From the NCBI GenBank assembly GCA_023258655.1, contig JALQWO010000017.1, positions 1 through 16,507 of the forward strand: DNA of 16,507 nt, given 5' to 3'. This document shows positions 6,915-15,184 of the stretch, one piece after another. Each line of letters starts with the position of its first letter. The first letter of the stretch is position 1. This stretch comes from Bacteroidia bacterium. Its GTDB lineage: Bacteria; Bacteroidota; Bacteroidia; NS11-12g; UBA955. Below the pieces are notes generated by a model that was not told the DNA's origin, ran no database searches, and saw nothing but the letters and a program-made list of their open reading frames with translations. The position numbers and the translations under genes were made by a program.

Positions 6915-8870
6915 TTAAGCGTCGATCTTCGCGTATTTGGCATTGGCCTCGATGAACTCCCTACGCGGTGGAACATCGTCTCCCATCAACATGCTAAAAA
7001 TACGGTCCGCCTCAGCAGCACTATCAAGCTCTACGCGCTTTAAAGTTCTGCGTGCGGGATCCATGGTGGTTTCCCAGAGCTGCTCCGCATTCATTTCTCC
7101 CAAACCTTTGTATCGTTGAACACCTACGCTGTCTTCGTTTCCACCTTTGGCCAATTCTTTGATGGCGGCATCACGACCTGCATCATCCCAGCAGTAGCGA
7201 CTTTCTTTGCCCTTTTTCACCTGATATAATGGAGGGGTGGCAATGTACAAATGGCCATTCTCAATCAATTTTTTCATGTGACGGAAGAACAGGGTCAATA
7301 TCAATGTTCTGATGTGAGATCCATCTACATCCGCATCTGTCATGATCACAATTTTGTGGTATCGAAGGTTGTTCAGAATCAATTCCTTTTCTCCTTCTTC
7401 GTTGGTGCCAATGTGGACACCCATGGCAGTAAACATGTTACGCACTTCCTCGTTGTCATAGATTTTGTGTTCCAACGCCTTTTCTACGTTCAAAATCTTA
7501 CCACGGAGGGGTAGGATGGCTTGAAATTCGCGGTCGCGACCTTGTTTGGCCGTTCCACCCGCAGAATCTCCCTCTACCAAAAATATCTCACAAATGGCTG
7601 GGTCGGTTTTCGAACAATCGCTCAACTTTCCAGGCAGTCCCATACCACTCATGGCGCCTTTGCGTTGAACCATTTCACGCGCTTTGCGTGCTGCGGCACG
7701 GGCTTGAGCCGCCACAATCACCTTGTCGACAATGACACGCGCCTCTTTGGGGTTTTCCTCCAAATAATTATCCAACATTTCACCCACTGTCATGTCAACA
7801 GCACCCATGACTTCGTTGTTACCCAACTTTGTCTTGGTTTGTCCTTCAAACTGTGGCTCCTGTACTTTTACAGAAATAACACCGGTTAAACCTTCGCGGA
7901 AATCATCGCCAGAAATTTCAATTTTTACTTTTTCCAACAATTTCATTCGTTCCGCATAGGCCTTCAGTGTGCGCGTCAATGCCCTGCGGAAGCCCGCAAC
8001 GTGTGTTCCTCCTTCAATGGTGTTAATGTTGTTTACATAGGAATGCAGATTCTCTGCATAACCGGTATTGTATTGAAAAGCGATTTCCACGGGGATACCG
8101 TGCTTGTCACTTTCTGCGTAAACTGGGAAGGGGATGAGTTTTTCACGCGTACCATCGATGAAGGTTACAAACTCTTTCAATCCTCCCTCGGAGAAATAAT
8201 CGCCGCGACGGAAACTACCGTCTTCCAATGCTTCTCTCTCATCAATGAGCGACAAACGAATGCCCTTATTCAAGTATGCCAATTCGCGCAAACGATTTTG
8301 CAAGGTTTCAAAATTGTATTCTGTAACCTGGAAAATGCTAGCATCGGGTTGGAATTCTACCACGGTACCTCTACGGTCAGAAGTTCCAATTTCCTTCACA
8401 GAATACATCGGTTTACCGATTTGGTATTCTTGTTGGAAAATCTTTCCCTCGCGGTAGACAGTGACTTTCAAGTCTGTGGAAAGTGCATTCACACAACTTA
8501 CACCCACACCATGCAATCCACCGGATACTTTGTAAGTGTCTTTGTCGAATTTACCCCCTGCGTGCAAAACAGTCATTACCACTTCCAGTGCGCTGCGATT
8601 TTCTTTGGTGTGCATACCCGTTGGGATACCGCGACCATCGTCCTCTACGCGGATGGCATTGCCCGGCAAAATTGTTACATGGATATTTTTACAATGGCCT
8701 GCAAGTGCCTCGTCGATACTGTTATCGACAACCTCATAAACCAAATGGTGAAGACCCTTCACACCGATATCACCGATGTACATGGCGGGTCTCTTTCTTA
8801 CCGCTTCTAACCCTTCGAGAACCTGAATATTGTCTGCGTCGTAATTCGCTCTACTTAAATCTTCCGTCAT
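6915..8870 (-). CDS. gyrB: DNA gyrase subunit B
   Basis: ATPase subunit of DNA gyrase, which introduces negative supercoils with GyrA. The 651-residue length suits the short GyrB form without the E. coli-type insertion. The GHKL ATPase domain shows YEVVDNSIDEA, with Glu46 and Asn50 matching catalytic Glu42 and Mg-binding Asn46 of E. coli. It also has VEDDGRGIPT (Asp77) and the GGLHGVG nucleotide loop (118-124). The Toprim domain has LVEGDSAGG (Glu433), PLRGKILNVEKA, and DADVDGSHIRTL (metal-binding Asp512 and Asp514). The tail has QRYKGLGEMNAEQLW and the usual PPRREFIEANAKYA end. The DNSIDEA and PLRGKILNVEKA details favour GyrB over ParE. It is transcribed alone or after the tolC-like gene, 105 bases away. 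dnaA, recF and dnaN are not in this window. Confidence 0.97.
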   Translation of the reverse strand: MTEDLSRANYDADNIQVLEGLEAVRKRPAMYIGDIGVKGLHHLVYEVVDNSIDEALAGHCKNIHVTILPGNAIRVEDDGRGIPTGMHTKENRSALEVVMTVLHAGGKFDKDTYKVSGGLHGVGVSCVNALSTDLKVTVYREGKIFQQEYQIGKPMYSVKEIGTSDRRGTVVEFQPDASIFQVTEYNFETLQNRLRELAYLNKGIRLSLIDEREALEDGSFRRGDYFSEGGLKEFVTFIDGTREKLIPFPVYAESDKHGIPVEIAFQYNTGYAENLHSYVNNINTIEGGTHVAGFRRALTRTLKAYAERMKLLEKVKIEISGDDFREGLTGVISVKVQEPQFEGQTKTKLGNNEVMGAVDMTVGEMLDNYLEENPKEARVIVDKVIVAAQARAAARKAREMVQRKGAMSGMGLPGKLSDCSKTDPAICEIFLVEGDSAGGTAKQGRDREFQAILPLRGKILNVEKALEHKIYDNEEVRNMFTAMGVHIGTNEEGEKELILNNLRYHKIVIMTDADVDGSHIRTLILTLFFRHMKKLIENGHLYIATPPLYQVKKGKESRYCWDDAGRDAAIKELAKGGNEDSVGVQRYKGLGEMNAEQLWETTMDPARRTLKRVELDSAAEADRIFSMLMGDDVPPRREFIEANAKYAKIDA

Positions 8871-8894
8871 TTGACTGTGTTGTTAATTGATTCG

Positions 8895-8921
8895 TAAAAA
8901 TACCCATTAAACGCGCCCAAA
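8895..8921 (-). promoter_or_regulatory. weak candidate gyrB promoter
   Basis: On the minus strand, TTTG (8918-8921), a 15-base spacer and TATTTTTA (8895-8902), one base off TAnnTTTG. The spacer is shorter than the usual 17-23. A start near 8889 would leave a leader of about 18 bases. Confidence 0.25.
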
Positions 8922-8933
8922 CGGCGGAATCAG

Positions 8934-8950
8934 GTGGATGATTATCCACA
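8934..8950. promoter_or_regulatory. perfect DnaA box within a short inverted repeat upstream of gyrB
   Basis: TTATCCACA at 8942-8950 is an exact consensus DnaA-binding site. Its ATCCAC (8944-8949) pairs with GTGGAT (8934-8939) across four bases. It lies 72 bases upstream of the gyrB start codon, beyond the candidate promoter. A single site could arise by chance, but this one sits in one of the longer non-coding gaps of the window and before a replication-linked gene. Confidence 0.5.
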
Positions 8951-8975
8951 ATTTAACAACGAGAGAAAGGGTGGG

Positions 8976-10463
8976 TTAACTGCGCGACAGCCAGCCCAAA
9001 TAGTGTAAATAGGTGATCCCAGAAAGTTGGTATTGGAATTTGTAATCCAACGCGAGCAAATTCAGGTCTAACAGCCGCATTTCTCTTGAGTTGAGGACGA
9101 AAAAGTTGACATCCCCTGCTTCCAATCTGCGGGCCTCCATGTCGTAAAGTCGTCGCTGATTCTTGCCAATCTCCATCCACTGGTCGAATTGACTTTTCTG
9201 AACCCCATATTCTTGCAACAAAGCATTCGACTTTACAGCATAGTTACGCTGTTTGTTGTCGACTTCCAATTGTGCATTTATCAGTCCTAGCTGCAACTCG
9301 CGGTATTGACCTCGCTGTTGTTTGAGGAATAAGCTGGATTGGAATCCCAAACCAAAGCCCGTGAATTGGGTTGCGCCAGCCGTGTTATAACGCCATTCAC
9401 GGTTTGGCTGGCTATAGCCATATTGCAAATTTAGGCTGGGTAACAAGTTGTTTTTGGCCAAGTTGAACTCCAAGCGTTTTGATTCCACTTTGAGCAAACT
9501 CAATCGCAAAGCGGGTTGTATGACTGCATCATTCCCGGCAGCAGAAAAAAAAGTATTTGCCTCTTTCACCATGCTGTCTATCCAAGACAATCCCTCTTGT
9601 GTGGGATATACACCCGGCAGGGGTTCAATGGGGTTTCCATTGCCATCCCACAGATACATGCTGACCATCAAACGCTGTTTTTCCTTTTTCCAAACGGCCA
9701 AATCGTATTTGGCTTTGTATTGCTGCCATTGCACATGGGTTTCCATGGTATCTACACTGGTGATCGCTCCTGCTGCGAATAAGGTTCTCAAACCTCTCTG
9801 GCGTTCGGTGGCGAGTTTGAGCACACCCTCAATTTGCTGGGCGGATTCATGAGACAATAGCCATTGCGCGTATTCCGTAAATACATCCCGTATGATGTCG
9901 TTGATCCATTGATCTCGCTCCGCAAGGCTCATTTTTACGTTGATTTTCGCCTTGCCCAAGGCTGTCCTTCGATAATCGGTAATCAAGCCCTTCAGCAATG
10001 GGAGCTCCGCACTCAGGGCCAAGGATCCAGAGGCCCCCGCATTGGAATTGGAATAGGGGTTAGACAACGCAATGCCACCGCCGAAATAGTTTGGTAGATA
10101 AAGGTCTAGGTTTTGGTTTTGATAGAATTTGCTGCGCCCTTCGTTTTTTTCGCTGCGATAAATGGAGAGCGTAGGGTCAAATGCGCCTTTGGCAACCAAC
10201 AATTCTGCCTTCGCGATGGGCAGGTAGTTGTTGGCTTGTTTCAGTACGGGGTGATTTTGTAAAACCCACTGTAACACCGTAGAAAATGGAATCGCTTGAT
10301 AGGAGGGAATAGTAGAATCAGTATCTAACGCTGCTCCCATTCCAACAGTGGCCGAATTCGCTGCAGGACAATCTACGGAATAAAGCGCCGAATACTGCGC
10401 CGAAACTACCAAAGTACTGGCGAGTAATAAGATATTCTTCAGGGAGCGGATGCGTAGATTCAT
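8976..10463 (-). CDS. TolC-family outer-membrane efflux channel protein
   Basis: Outer-membrane channel that would dock with the HlyD-type adaptor encoded just upstream. The open frame extends to 10568, but that region lies inside the adaptor gene; the ATG at 10463 gives 495 residues and a proper signal peptide (Arg4 and Arg6, then NILLLASTLVVSAQY). The mature protein has long amphipathic helical stretches with TolC-like spacing: an early WVLQNHPVLKQANNYLPIAKAELLVAKGAFDP segment, the usual helix plus FDP turn of outer-membrane efflux proteins, and a second repeat near LEFNLAKNNLLPSLNLQYGYS. Length is within the family range. It starts 32 bases after the adaptor stop, so the two share a transcript. 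The C-terminus lacks the terminal Phe of classic barrels, as is common for TolC relatives. Substrate unknown. Confidence 0.87.
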   Translation of the reverse strand: MNLRIRSLKNILLLASTLVVSAQYSALYSVDCPAANSATVGMGAALDTDSTIPSYQAIPFSTVLQWVLQNHPVLKQANNYLPIAKAELLVAKGAFDPTLSIYRSEKNEGRSKFYQNQNLDLYLPNYFGGGIALSNPYSNSNAGASGSLALSAELPLLKGLITDYRRTALGKAKINVKMSLAERDQWINDIIRDVFTEYAQWLLSHESAQQIEGVLKLATERQRGLRTLFAAGAITSVDTMETHVQWQQYKAKYDLAVWKKEKQRLMVSMYLWDGNGNPIEPLPGVYPTQEGLSWIDSMVKEANTFFSAAGNDAVIQPALRLSLLKVESKRLEFNLAKNNLLPSLNLQYGYSQPNREWRYNTAGATQFTGFGLGFQSSLFLKQQRGQYRELQLGLINAQLEVDNKQRNYAVKSNALLQEYGVQKSQFDQWMEIGKNQRRLYDMEARRLEAGDVNFFVLNSREMRLLDLNLLALDYKFQYQLSGITYLHYLGWLSRS

Positions 10464-10495
10464 TTTGTTTGCCACTGCAAATTTCAACTGGGGGA

Positions 10496-11815
10496 TTATT
10501 TTCCTTTGATGTTCTCTATGTGTTCTGGACGATAGAAATCGGCAGGGAATCCGTTCAAAACCCGCCATAATTCATACCAAATGGGTACTGTCTTGAGCAA
10601 CATGTAACCGCGAGCACCAACCCCGATTTTTAATGCAGGGGGCCAAGGTTTTTTGCTGACATCCGCCTTTACAAGAACACGGTATTTTCCGTCGGTATCC
10701 ATCATATTGTCTACCCCATACACTTTTCCCTGGAAGGTGCCAAAACTGGCGTCCGGCCATCCGCTGAAAACAATGGTTGGCCAACCATCAAATACGAAAT
10801 TCACCTGCTCATCCACGTCTACCAACGGCATGTCGTTGGGGGAGATTTTTAATTCTACTGCAAGCGAAGCTCCATCAGGCACAATGGTGCAAATGGCTTG
10901 ACCTTCTTTCACGGTTTCTCCGATTCCCCGAATACTCGTTTTCGATACATAGCCATCTTGGGGTGCTGTGATGATGTAAAATCCATTGCGGATGTTGTAG
11001 TTGTTGTAGTTGTTTCTCAACTTACTGACTTCCGCTTCAGTTTCCAATTGGGAAGAAATGGCTGTGAAACGGTCACTCTCCGCCTTTGCCAACTTCTCAC
11101 CATACTCAGACCGTACGTTTCGATATTCTATCTTGGCTGTTTCTACTCCGTTTTGGGCGATGCGAACTTTGGCTTCTAAGCCAATTTTCTTGGCAACAGC
11201 ATCTTGGTATTTCAATCGGCGATTTTCTACTTCCAAGGGACTTCTCAGCACGTCCACTGCCAAAATACTGTCCCGTTCATATTGCTTCTTCGCGATGTTC
11301 AGCGCAATCACCGCGGCGGATAAATCAGCTTGCACTTCTCTCAATTTGAGTTGCTCTTGTTCAATTTTGTTCAAGGCTTTGGATTGCGACAAATCGCGGT
11401 TGTTCTCAAGTTGTTTGATTTGGTCGTTGATCGCATCAATCTTGCTTGCATAGCTCAAAACGGACTTTTCTTTGGCATTGATTTGAAGTTCGGTTTGGTC
11501 AAGCAGTTTTGGATCCAAATACTCCGTTTTTATTTCTGTGAGTATCACCACAGTATCACCGCGTTTGACGAAATCTCCTTCTTTGATTTTCCAGACACTC
11601 ACACGCCCAGCAATGTTGGTTTGAACCTCTTGCGGACGTTGGTCGGGCAGTAGGGTAATCACTTTGCCTGTGGCTTGGATATTCTGTCGCCAAGGCAAGA
11701 ACAAACAAAGCAAAACAACAACCAACAGGATGCGCAGTCTGATGACCATGGCGCGGCCCACCCATACACTGTCTTTCAGCCAGTATTGGGGAATTTTTTT
11801 GCTTTTGGAATTCAT
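10496..11815 (-). CDS. HlyD-type membrane fusion (periplasmic adaptor) protein
   Basis: Adaptor spanning the periplasm between an inner-membrane exporter and a TolC channel. From the ATG at 11815 it has 439 residues; the frame opens at 11830, but the ATG at 11815 overlaps the stop of the upstream gene as ATGA, a classic coupling arrangement. There is one membrane helix near 25-42 (VIRLRILLVVVLLCLFLPW). The first lipoyl half-motif is NIAGRVSVWKIKEGDFVKRGD at about 67-88. A long coiled coil follows, about 100-270, rich in Lys, Glu, Gln and Leu. The second half-motif is ITAPQDGYVSKTS at 282-294, followed by a beta-barrel domain. The tail VPIWYELWRVLNGFPADFY looks typical of Bacteroidota members. 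A short NNYNNYN repeat precedes the second half-motif. Confidence 0.9.
   Translation of the reverse strand: MNSKSKKIPQYWLKDSVWVGRAMVIRLRILLVVVLLCLFLPWRQNIQATGKVITLLPDQRPQEVQTNIAGRVSVWKIKEGDFVKRGDTVVILTEIKTEYLDPKLLDQTELQINAKEKSVLSYASKIDAINDQIKQLENNRDLSQSKALNKIEQEQLKLREVQADLSAAVIALNIAKKQYERDSILAVDVLRSPLEVENRRLKYQDAVAKKIGLEAKVRIAQNGVETAKIEYRNVRSEYGEKLAKAESDRFTAISSQLETEAEVSKLRNNYNNYNIRNGFYIITAPQDGYVSKTSIRGIGETVKEGQAICTIVPDGASLAVELKISPNDMPLVDVDEQVNFVFDGWPTIVFSGWPDASFGTFQGKVYGVDNMMDTDGKYRVLVKADVSKKPWPPALKIGVGARGYMLLKTVPIWYELWRVLNGFPADFYRPEHIENIKGK
10994..11011 (-). repeat. two-copy 9-bp repeat in the adaptor gene
   Basis: GTTGTAGTT occurs twice in direct tandem (10994-11002, 11003-11011) on the plus strand. 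On the coding strand it gives the Asn/Tyr run NNYNNYN at the end of the coiled coil. It is short and probably a local slippage product. Confidence 0.7.
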
Positions 11816-12789
11816 GAGGTAGCCTCCCATTTTTTGCTCAAATCAATGCTGTTGAGTTTTTCCAAGGCCGTACCGCTGTCATAAATGTTCTCAACAGACA
11901 AAATCAGTTTTTCTGTGGCATCCAAGAGGGTGATGATGAGGATCTCTGAGGCGAGGAACTGACCCAAACTGATTTGGTTGTTCACCAACAAATAACTCCC
12001 TACAATCAACATGATGGCTGTAAGCAGTGTTTTTGTTACAATGCCAAACTTCGCCTGTCTGTACAATACTTTGAAATGCTCTTCGCGATATTTGACATAG
12101 CCGTCTACGGAGCTATGGAAATTATCCATTTGAATTTTCTCCATGGCCTCGTCTTTTTCCGCTTCCGTGAGGGCCAAAATACTCTCGTAGGTCTTAAATT
12201 TCATGTTGCTTTCTGAACGCGCTGTCTCAAAGCCCGATTTCCATGTTAGGCGAAATCCGATGAAGATGGCAAGCGTAATACCAATACCAACCAAGAGGAA
12301 AATGGGGTGGTATATGGTGAGTAGTAAAACACCCACGAGGATTTGAAGGGCACTTTTGGTGAAGTCTGCAAGGAGTTTGGAAAACGACTTTTGGAAAGTT
12401 ACTATATCCAAGAATTTTCTCCCTTTCACAGAAAGTTCTTTGGCCGATGTGGTGTTGTTTAATTGGACGATGGATTCTTTGTAAATCCAAGCATATCTTA
12501 CAAATAGCTTTTTTTGTATGCTGTCCAAAATACTCATTTGGGCCAACTTTGTGGCACCCGTAAACGACACAAAAGTGGTGGTGGCAATCACAATAATCAC
12601 CCAGCTGGAACTCAATTTCCCTGCCATCACAGTACCAACCAAGGCCTGAATGCCCAATGGAATGGCCAAACTCAACAATCCCGAAACGATGGCGTAAATC
12701 AGGATGAATTGGATGTTCTTCTTCTCTTTGATTACCCAATTCCAAACCAGCGAAATGGGCGTAGTAGAGACCTGTTTATCTTGTTCCAT
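11812..12789 (-). CDS. ABC exporter transmembrane subunit lacking a nucleotide-binding domain
   Basis: A 325-residue protein with the six-helix fold of type I secretion and peptide ABC exporters (HlyB/LktB-like transmembrane domain). Helices lie near 27-52, 62-79, 144-162, 164-182, 250-270 and 277-300, with long charged cytoplasmic stretches between 2 and 3 and between 4 and 5. The last part, SLGQFLASEILIITLLDATEKLILSVENIYDSGTALEKL, is the end of the membrane domain and the start of the linker that normally leads into the ATPase. The protein ends 15 residues later. No Walker A, LSGGQ or Walker B motif is present here or in any neighbour. There is no N-terminal C39 peptidase domain. The stop overlaps the adaptor start (ATGA), so the truncated form appears settled rather than freshly broken. 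Either an ATPase is encoded elsewhere, or the protein has another role. Confidence 0.85.
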   Translation of the reverse strand: MEQDKQVSTTPISLVWNWVIKEKKNIQFILIYAIVSGLLSLAIPLGIQALVGTVMAGKLSSSWVIIVIATTTFVSFTGATKLAQMSILDSIQKKLFVRYAWIYKESIVQLNNTTSAKELSVKGRKFLDIVTFQKSFSKLLADFTKSALQILVGVLLLTIYHPIFLLVGIGITLAIFIGFRLTWKSGFETARSESNMKFKTYESILALTEAEKDEAMEKIQMDNFHSSVDGYVKYREEHFKVLYRQAKFGIVTKTLLTAIMLIVGSYLLVNNQISLGQFLASEILIITLLDATEKLILSVENIYDSGTALEKLNSIDLSKKWEATS

Positions 12790-12803
12790 GTTTACATAAA
12801 AAA

Positions 12804-12811
12804 CAAAAATA
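12804..12811 (-). promoter_or_regulatory. candidate -7 promoter element for the exporter operon
   Basis: On the minus strand this reads TATTTTTG, an exact TAnnTTTG match, in the 40-base gap between the sugar-transferase stop (12830) and the exporter ATG (12789). No good TTTG lies 17-23 bases upstream. The leader would be only about 8-10 bases. It suggests the exporter trio can be expressed apart from the upstream genes. Confidence 0.33.
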
Positions 12812-12829
12812 CGCAGAAAAAGTTGGGCT

Positions 12830-14242
12830 TTATTTACCTCGACCTTGCACCATGATTAATACGGTGTACAACATGATTTTAAAATCCAAACCCAACGACA
12901 TGTTTTCGAGGTACAAAATGTCATATTTCATGCGGTCGATCATTTCATCCACCGTTGAGGCGTAACCATATTTGATTTGACCCCAACTTGTTATACCTGG
13001 TTTGATTCGTTGTAATCGTTGATAGATAGGTGCTTTCTCTACGATTTGATCTTTGAAAAATTCGCGCTCAGGTCTCGGACCAACCAAACTCATCTGTCCC
13101 ATAAAAACATTGAAGAATTGGGGTAACTCATCCAATCGACTTTGGCGCAAGAAAACACCGATTCGGGTTCTACGGTCATCTTGGTCATGACTCAATTGTG
13201 GGCCATGGATTTCCGCATCCATACGCATAGAGCGAAACTTGATGATATTGAACAATTTGCCTTTCAAGCCAATCCGTGGTTGCGTGAAGAATATGGGACC
13301 CTTGGAATCTGCTTTCACGAGAATCGCGATCAATAGGAATATGGGTGAAAGGATGACCAACGCCACTGTGGATGCAAGGATGTCGATCATTCTTTTGAGG
13401 ACTTTTTGCCAAGTGGGCATGACCTCAAAATCCACCTCTACCAGCATGGCACCGAGAATGTTGTTCATTTTTACCATCCCCAATACCAAACTATATTGGT
13501 CGGGCATGATTTTCAAGTGAATGTCTTCGTTTTGAACACAGTCTATGATGGCTGTGATTTGTTCGTTTTCACCTGCCTCCGTACACAAAATGATGTCTTC
13601 CACCTGATGCTCTCTAATCAGAGCGGGGAGATCTGTCCAATCGCCCAAAATTCGAGCTCCTACTTCCTTCAAAGAACAATCATCTTGAATTTTGACAAAT
13701 CCTTTGATGAAGAACCCTTCGGATTTTTTGGCTGAATTCAGTTCCTGATAAAGATTGAGCGCGCGCTCACCGCAGCCCACAATGAGTGTATTGTAACCCC
13801 AAATACGGTTTTTTACATTGTGAATGGTTTTGGTTACCACGGCCAATCGGAAAAATAGGGTGGCACAGAAATGAAAACCAAACAGGGTTGCTACACTCAA
13901 GTAATAATCCCTGTAATCAGAAATGCTGTCATCCAAAATCAACGTGAAAAACAAGAACAAAACCCCAATCACTGAGGCATTGAACGTGTGCTGTAGTTCT
14001 TTTAATCGACTCCGTCTGAAGATATAATTGTAATAACCAGAAATGGCGTAAAGGGTGATCCAGAATGCCGGTACCAATAGCAACCCCAACCATAAATTGT
14101 CATCGTGGTTGATGGGGATTTCGTAGCCGTGTTTGCTCGCCTCAATGTAATTTTTCCTGAAAAAAAATAGCCCCAACCAACTGATGGTTGCTGCCAACCA
14201 ATCAACAAATATGTGAAGGGTGATTCTTCGGGACTTATTCAT
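12830..14242 (-). CDS. polyprenyl sugar-phosphate transferase (WbaP/undecaprenyl-phosphate glycosylphosphotransferase family)
   Basis: Likely starts a surface glycan by moving a sugar-1-phosphate from a nucleotide sugar to undecaprenyl phosphate at the inner membrane. From the ATG at 14242 it has 470 residues; a GTG two codons upstream (14248) overlaps the previous stop as GTGA and is equally possible. N-terminal helices lie near 12-29, 50-68, 89-104 and 116-136. A Rossmann-like CoA-binding domain follows (TLIVGCGERALNLYQEL, about 152-170). The C-terminal bacterial sugar-transferase domain runs from about 282: KRMIDILASTVALVILSPIF reentrant helix, IIKFRSMRMDAE, RLDELPQFFNVFMGQMSLVGPRPE (catalytic Asp-Glu at 371-372), and KPGITSWGQIKYGY. 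All hallmark motifs are present. No glycosyltransferase cluster is visible around it. It begins 2 bases after the stop of the lipoprotein gene. Confidence 0.93.
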   Translation of the reverse strand: MNKSRRITLHIFVDWLAATISWLGLFFFRKNYIEASKHGYEIPINHDDNLWLGLLLVPAFWITLYAISGYYNYIFRRSRLKELQHTFNASVIGVLFLFFTLILDDSISDYRDYYLSVATLFGFHFCATLFFRLAVVTKTIHNVKNRIWGYNTLIVGCGERALNLYQELNSAKKSEGFFIKGFVKIQDDCSLKEVGARILGDWTDLPALIREHQVEDIILCTEAGENEQITAIIDCVQNEDIHLKIMPDQYSLVLGMVKMNNILGAMLVEVDFEVMPTWQKVLKRMIDILASTVALVILSPIFLLIAILVKADSKGPIFFTQPRIGLKGKLFNIIKFRSMRMDAEIHGPQLSHDQDDRRTRIGVFLRQSRLDELPQFFNVFMGQMSLVGPRPEREFFKDQIVEKAPIYQRLQRIKPGITSWGQIKYGYASTVDEMIDRMKYDILYLENMSLGLDFKIMLYTVLIMVQGRGK

Positions 14243-14244
14243 GT

Positions 14245-15147
14245 TCACTTGAGATAACTCAAACGCAAATTATCGAACAATATTTCCCTCCCCGCGACAG
14301 AATTTGCTGGCTTATTGACATCGAAAAAGATACGAATACTCGTATTCGCTGGTTGGTTGGCCAATTCGTATACCAAATTGACATAAAATCTTTTCCATTT
14401 TCCTTGGGTAGGATTTATCACCATGTAAGGTACCAAGTCGTTGGTGGTGGGATTCTTTCTTCGCAGCGCGAGCTGAACAGGGAGGTCTGTTTTGATGTCG
14501 AACTCGAAAAATACCCCACTGCCATTGGTCGGCAAATCGGAGTATTCCAAAAATGAACCTACATCAAAATACTTGGCTGAATCGATGTCCTCAAAGCAAA
14601 ATCTGTACACTTTTGAAGTCCCTGCAAATTGATTGTCTAAATCAAAAGGTCTGGTCACGATTCCTACAGTGTCACCAGGGAAGGGGGAAGGCGAAATTGG
14701 GACCAAAGTAGAATTGTTGTCCTCAAAATCCTCCGTCCACTTGATTACGGCGGACGTTCTATGTTTGAATGTGGGCTGTACCGACATTGTTTGTCCAGCC
14801 ACCAAATTCAAGGTGTCTCTATATCCATCCAAGGGGGTAAATAGGGTGAGGTTGCTGCTGCTGCCATTGATAAAAACCAATGGGTAAATGTCAATTTGTA
14901 CTTTGCCCAGCTTGTCGATCGGGATTTTGCAAGGCAATTGGAAGTTTCCCAACAATTCTTGGTTAGCAAAAACTTGAACCCCGCTTATTTGATGGATCCT
15001 ATTGCCATTGGCCGGATCAATGTCCAAGTGAATGCTGTCTATGGCGATACGAGAGGGAATGCCATTGTCTCGGTCCTTGCACCCGAATTCAAAAAGCATG
15101 AAACCAATGAAAAATCCTATGACAAGTAAACGGGCGAATGACCTCAC
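14245..15147 (-). CDS. uncharacterised lipoprotein with a possible beta-jelly-roll C-terminus
   Basis: I do not recognise the family. The 300-residue protein begins with GTG at 15147; an in-frame TAA lies 9 bases upstream of it and the only early ATG (residue 17) would lose the signal peptide. Arg2 and Arg6 precede a hydrophobic stretch, and FGC at 21-23 is a plausible lipobox, with charged KDRD after Cys23. The middle region (about 30-130) is beta-rich. Residues of about 135-300 resemble carbohydrate-binding or galactose-binding-like jelly rolls: FEDNNSTLVP at the start, GVFFEFDIKTDLPVQLALRRK, WKRFYVNLVYELA, and a final ILFDNLRLSYLK. This likeness is by pattern only. It lies immediately before the sugar-phosphate transferase, which fits a role in envelope glycans, but that is inference. 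Confidence 0.8.
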   Translation of the reverse strand: MRSFARLLVIGFFIGFMLFEFGCKDRDNGIPSRIAIDSIHLDIDPANGNRIHQISGVQVFANQELLGNFQLPCKIPIDKLGKVQIDIYPLVFINGSSSNLTLFTPLDGYRDTLNLVAGQTMSVQPTFKHRTSAVIKWTEDFEDNNSTLVPISPSPFPGDTVGIVTRPFDLDNQFAGTSKVYRFCFEDIDSAKYFDVGSFLEYSDLPTNGSGVFFEFDIKTDLPVQLALRRKNPTTNDLVPYMVINPTQGKWKRFYVNLVYELANQPANTSIRIFFDVNKPANSVAGREILFDNLRLSYLK

Positions 15148-15151
15148 CCTA

Positions 15152-15181
15152 CAAACTTAGCGGATTTTTCATTAGCATAAA
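15152..15181 (-). promoter_or_regulatory. candidate promoter for the lipoprotein-glycosyltransferase genes
   Basis: On the minus strand, TTTA (15178-15181), an 18-base spacer, then TAAGTTTG (15152-15159), an exact TAnnTTTG match. It ends only 4 bases before the GTG at 15147, so transcription would begin at or near the start codon, implying a leaderless message. Confidence 0.3.
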
Positions 15182-15184
15182 AGA

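Noticed and set aside
8001..8810. 269-codon plus-strand open frame opposite gyrB
   Set aside because: It is fully antisense to well-conserved gyrB codons and its translation shows no recognisable domain; it reflects the codon pattern of gyrB.
8871..8975. Replication origin near the DnaA box
   Set aside because: There is only one box, no AT-rich unwinding stretch of note, and no dnaA or dnaN in the window.
11740..11760. GCGCGGCC near the adaptor start, considered as a second copy of the GC palindrome
   Set aside because: Only one arm is present and it codes conserved-looking residues next to the membrane helix; there is no inverted partner.
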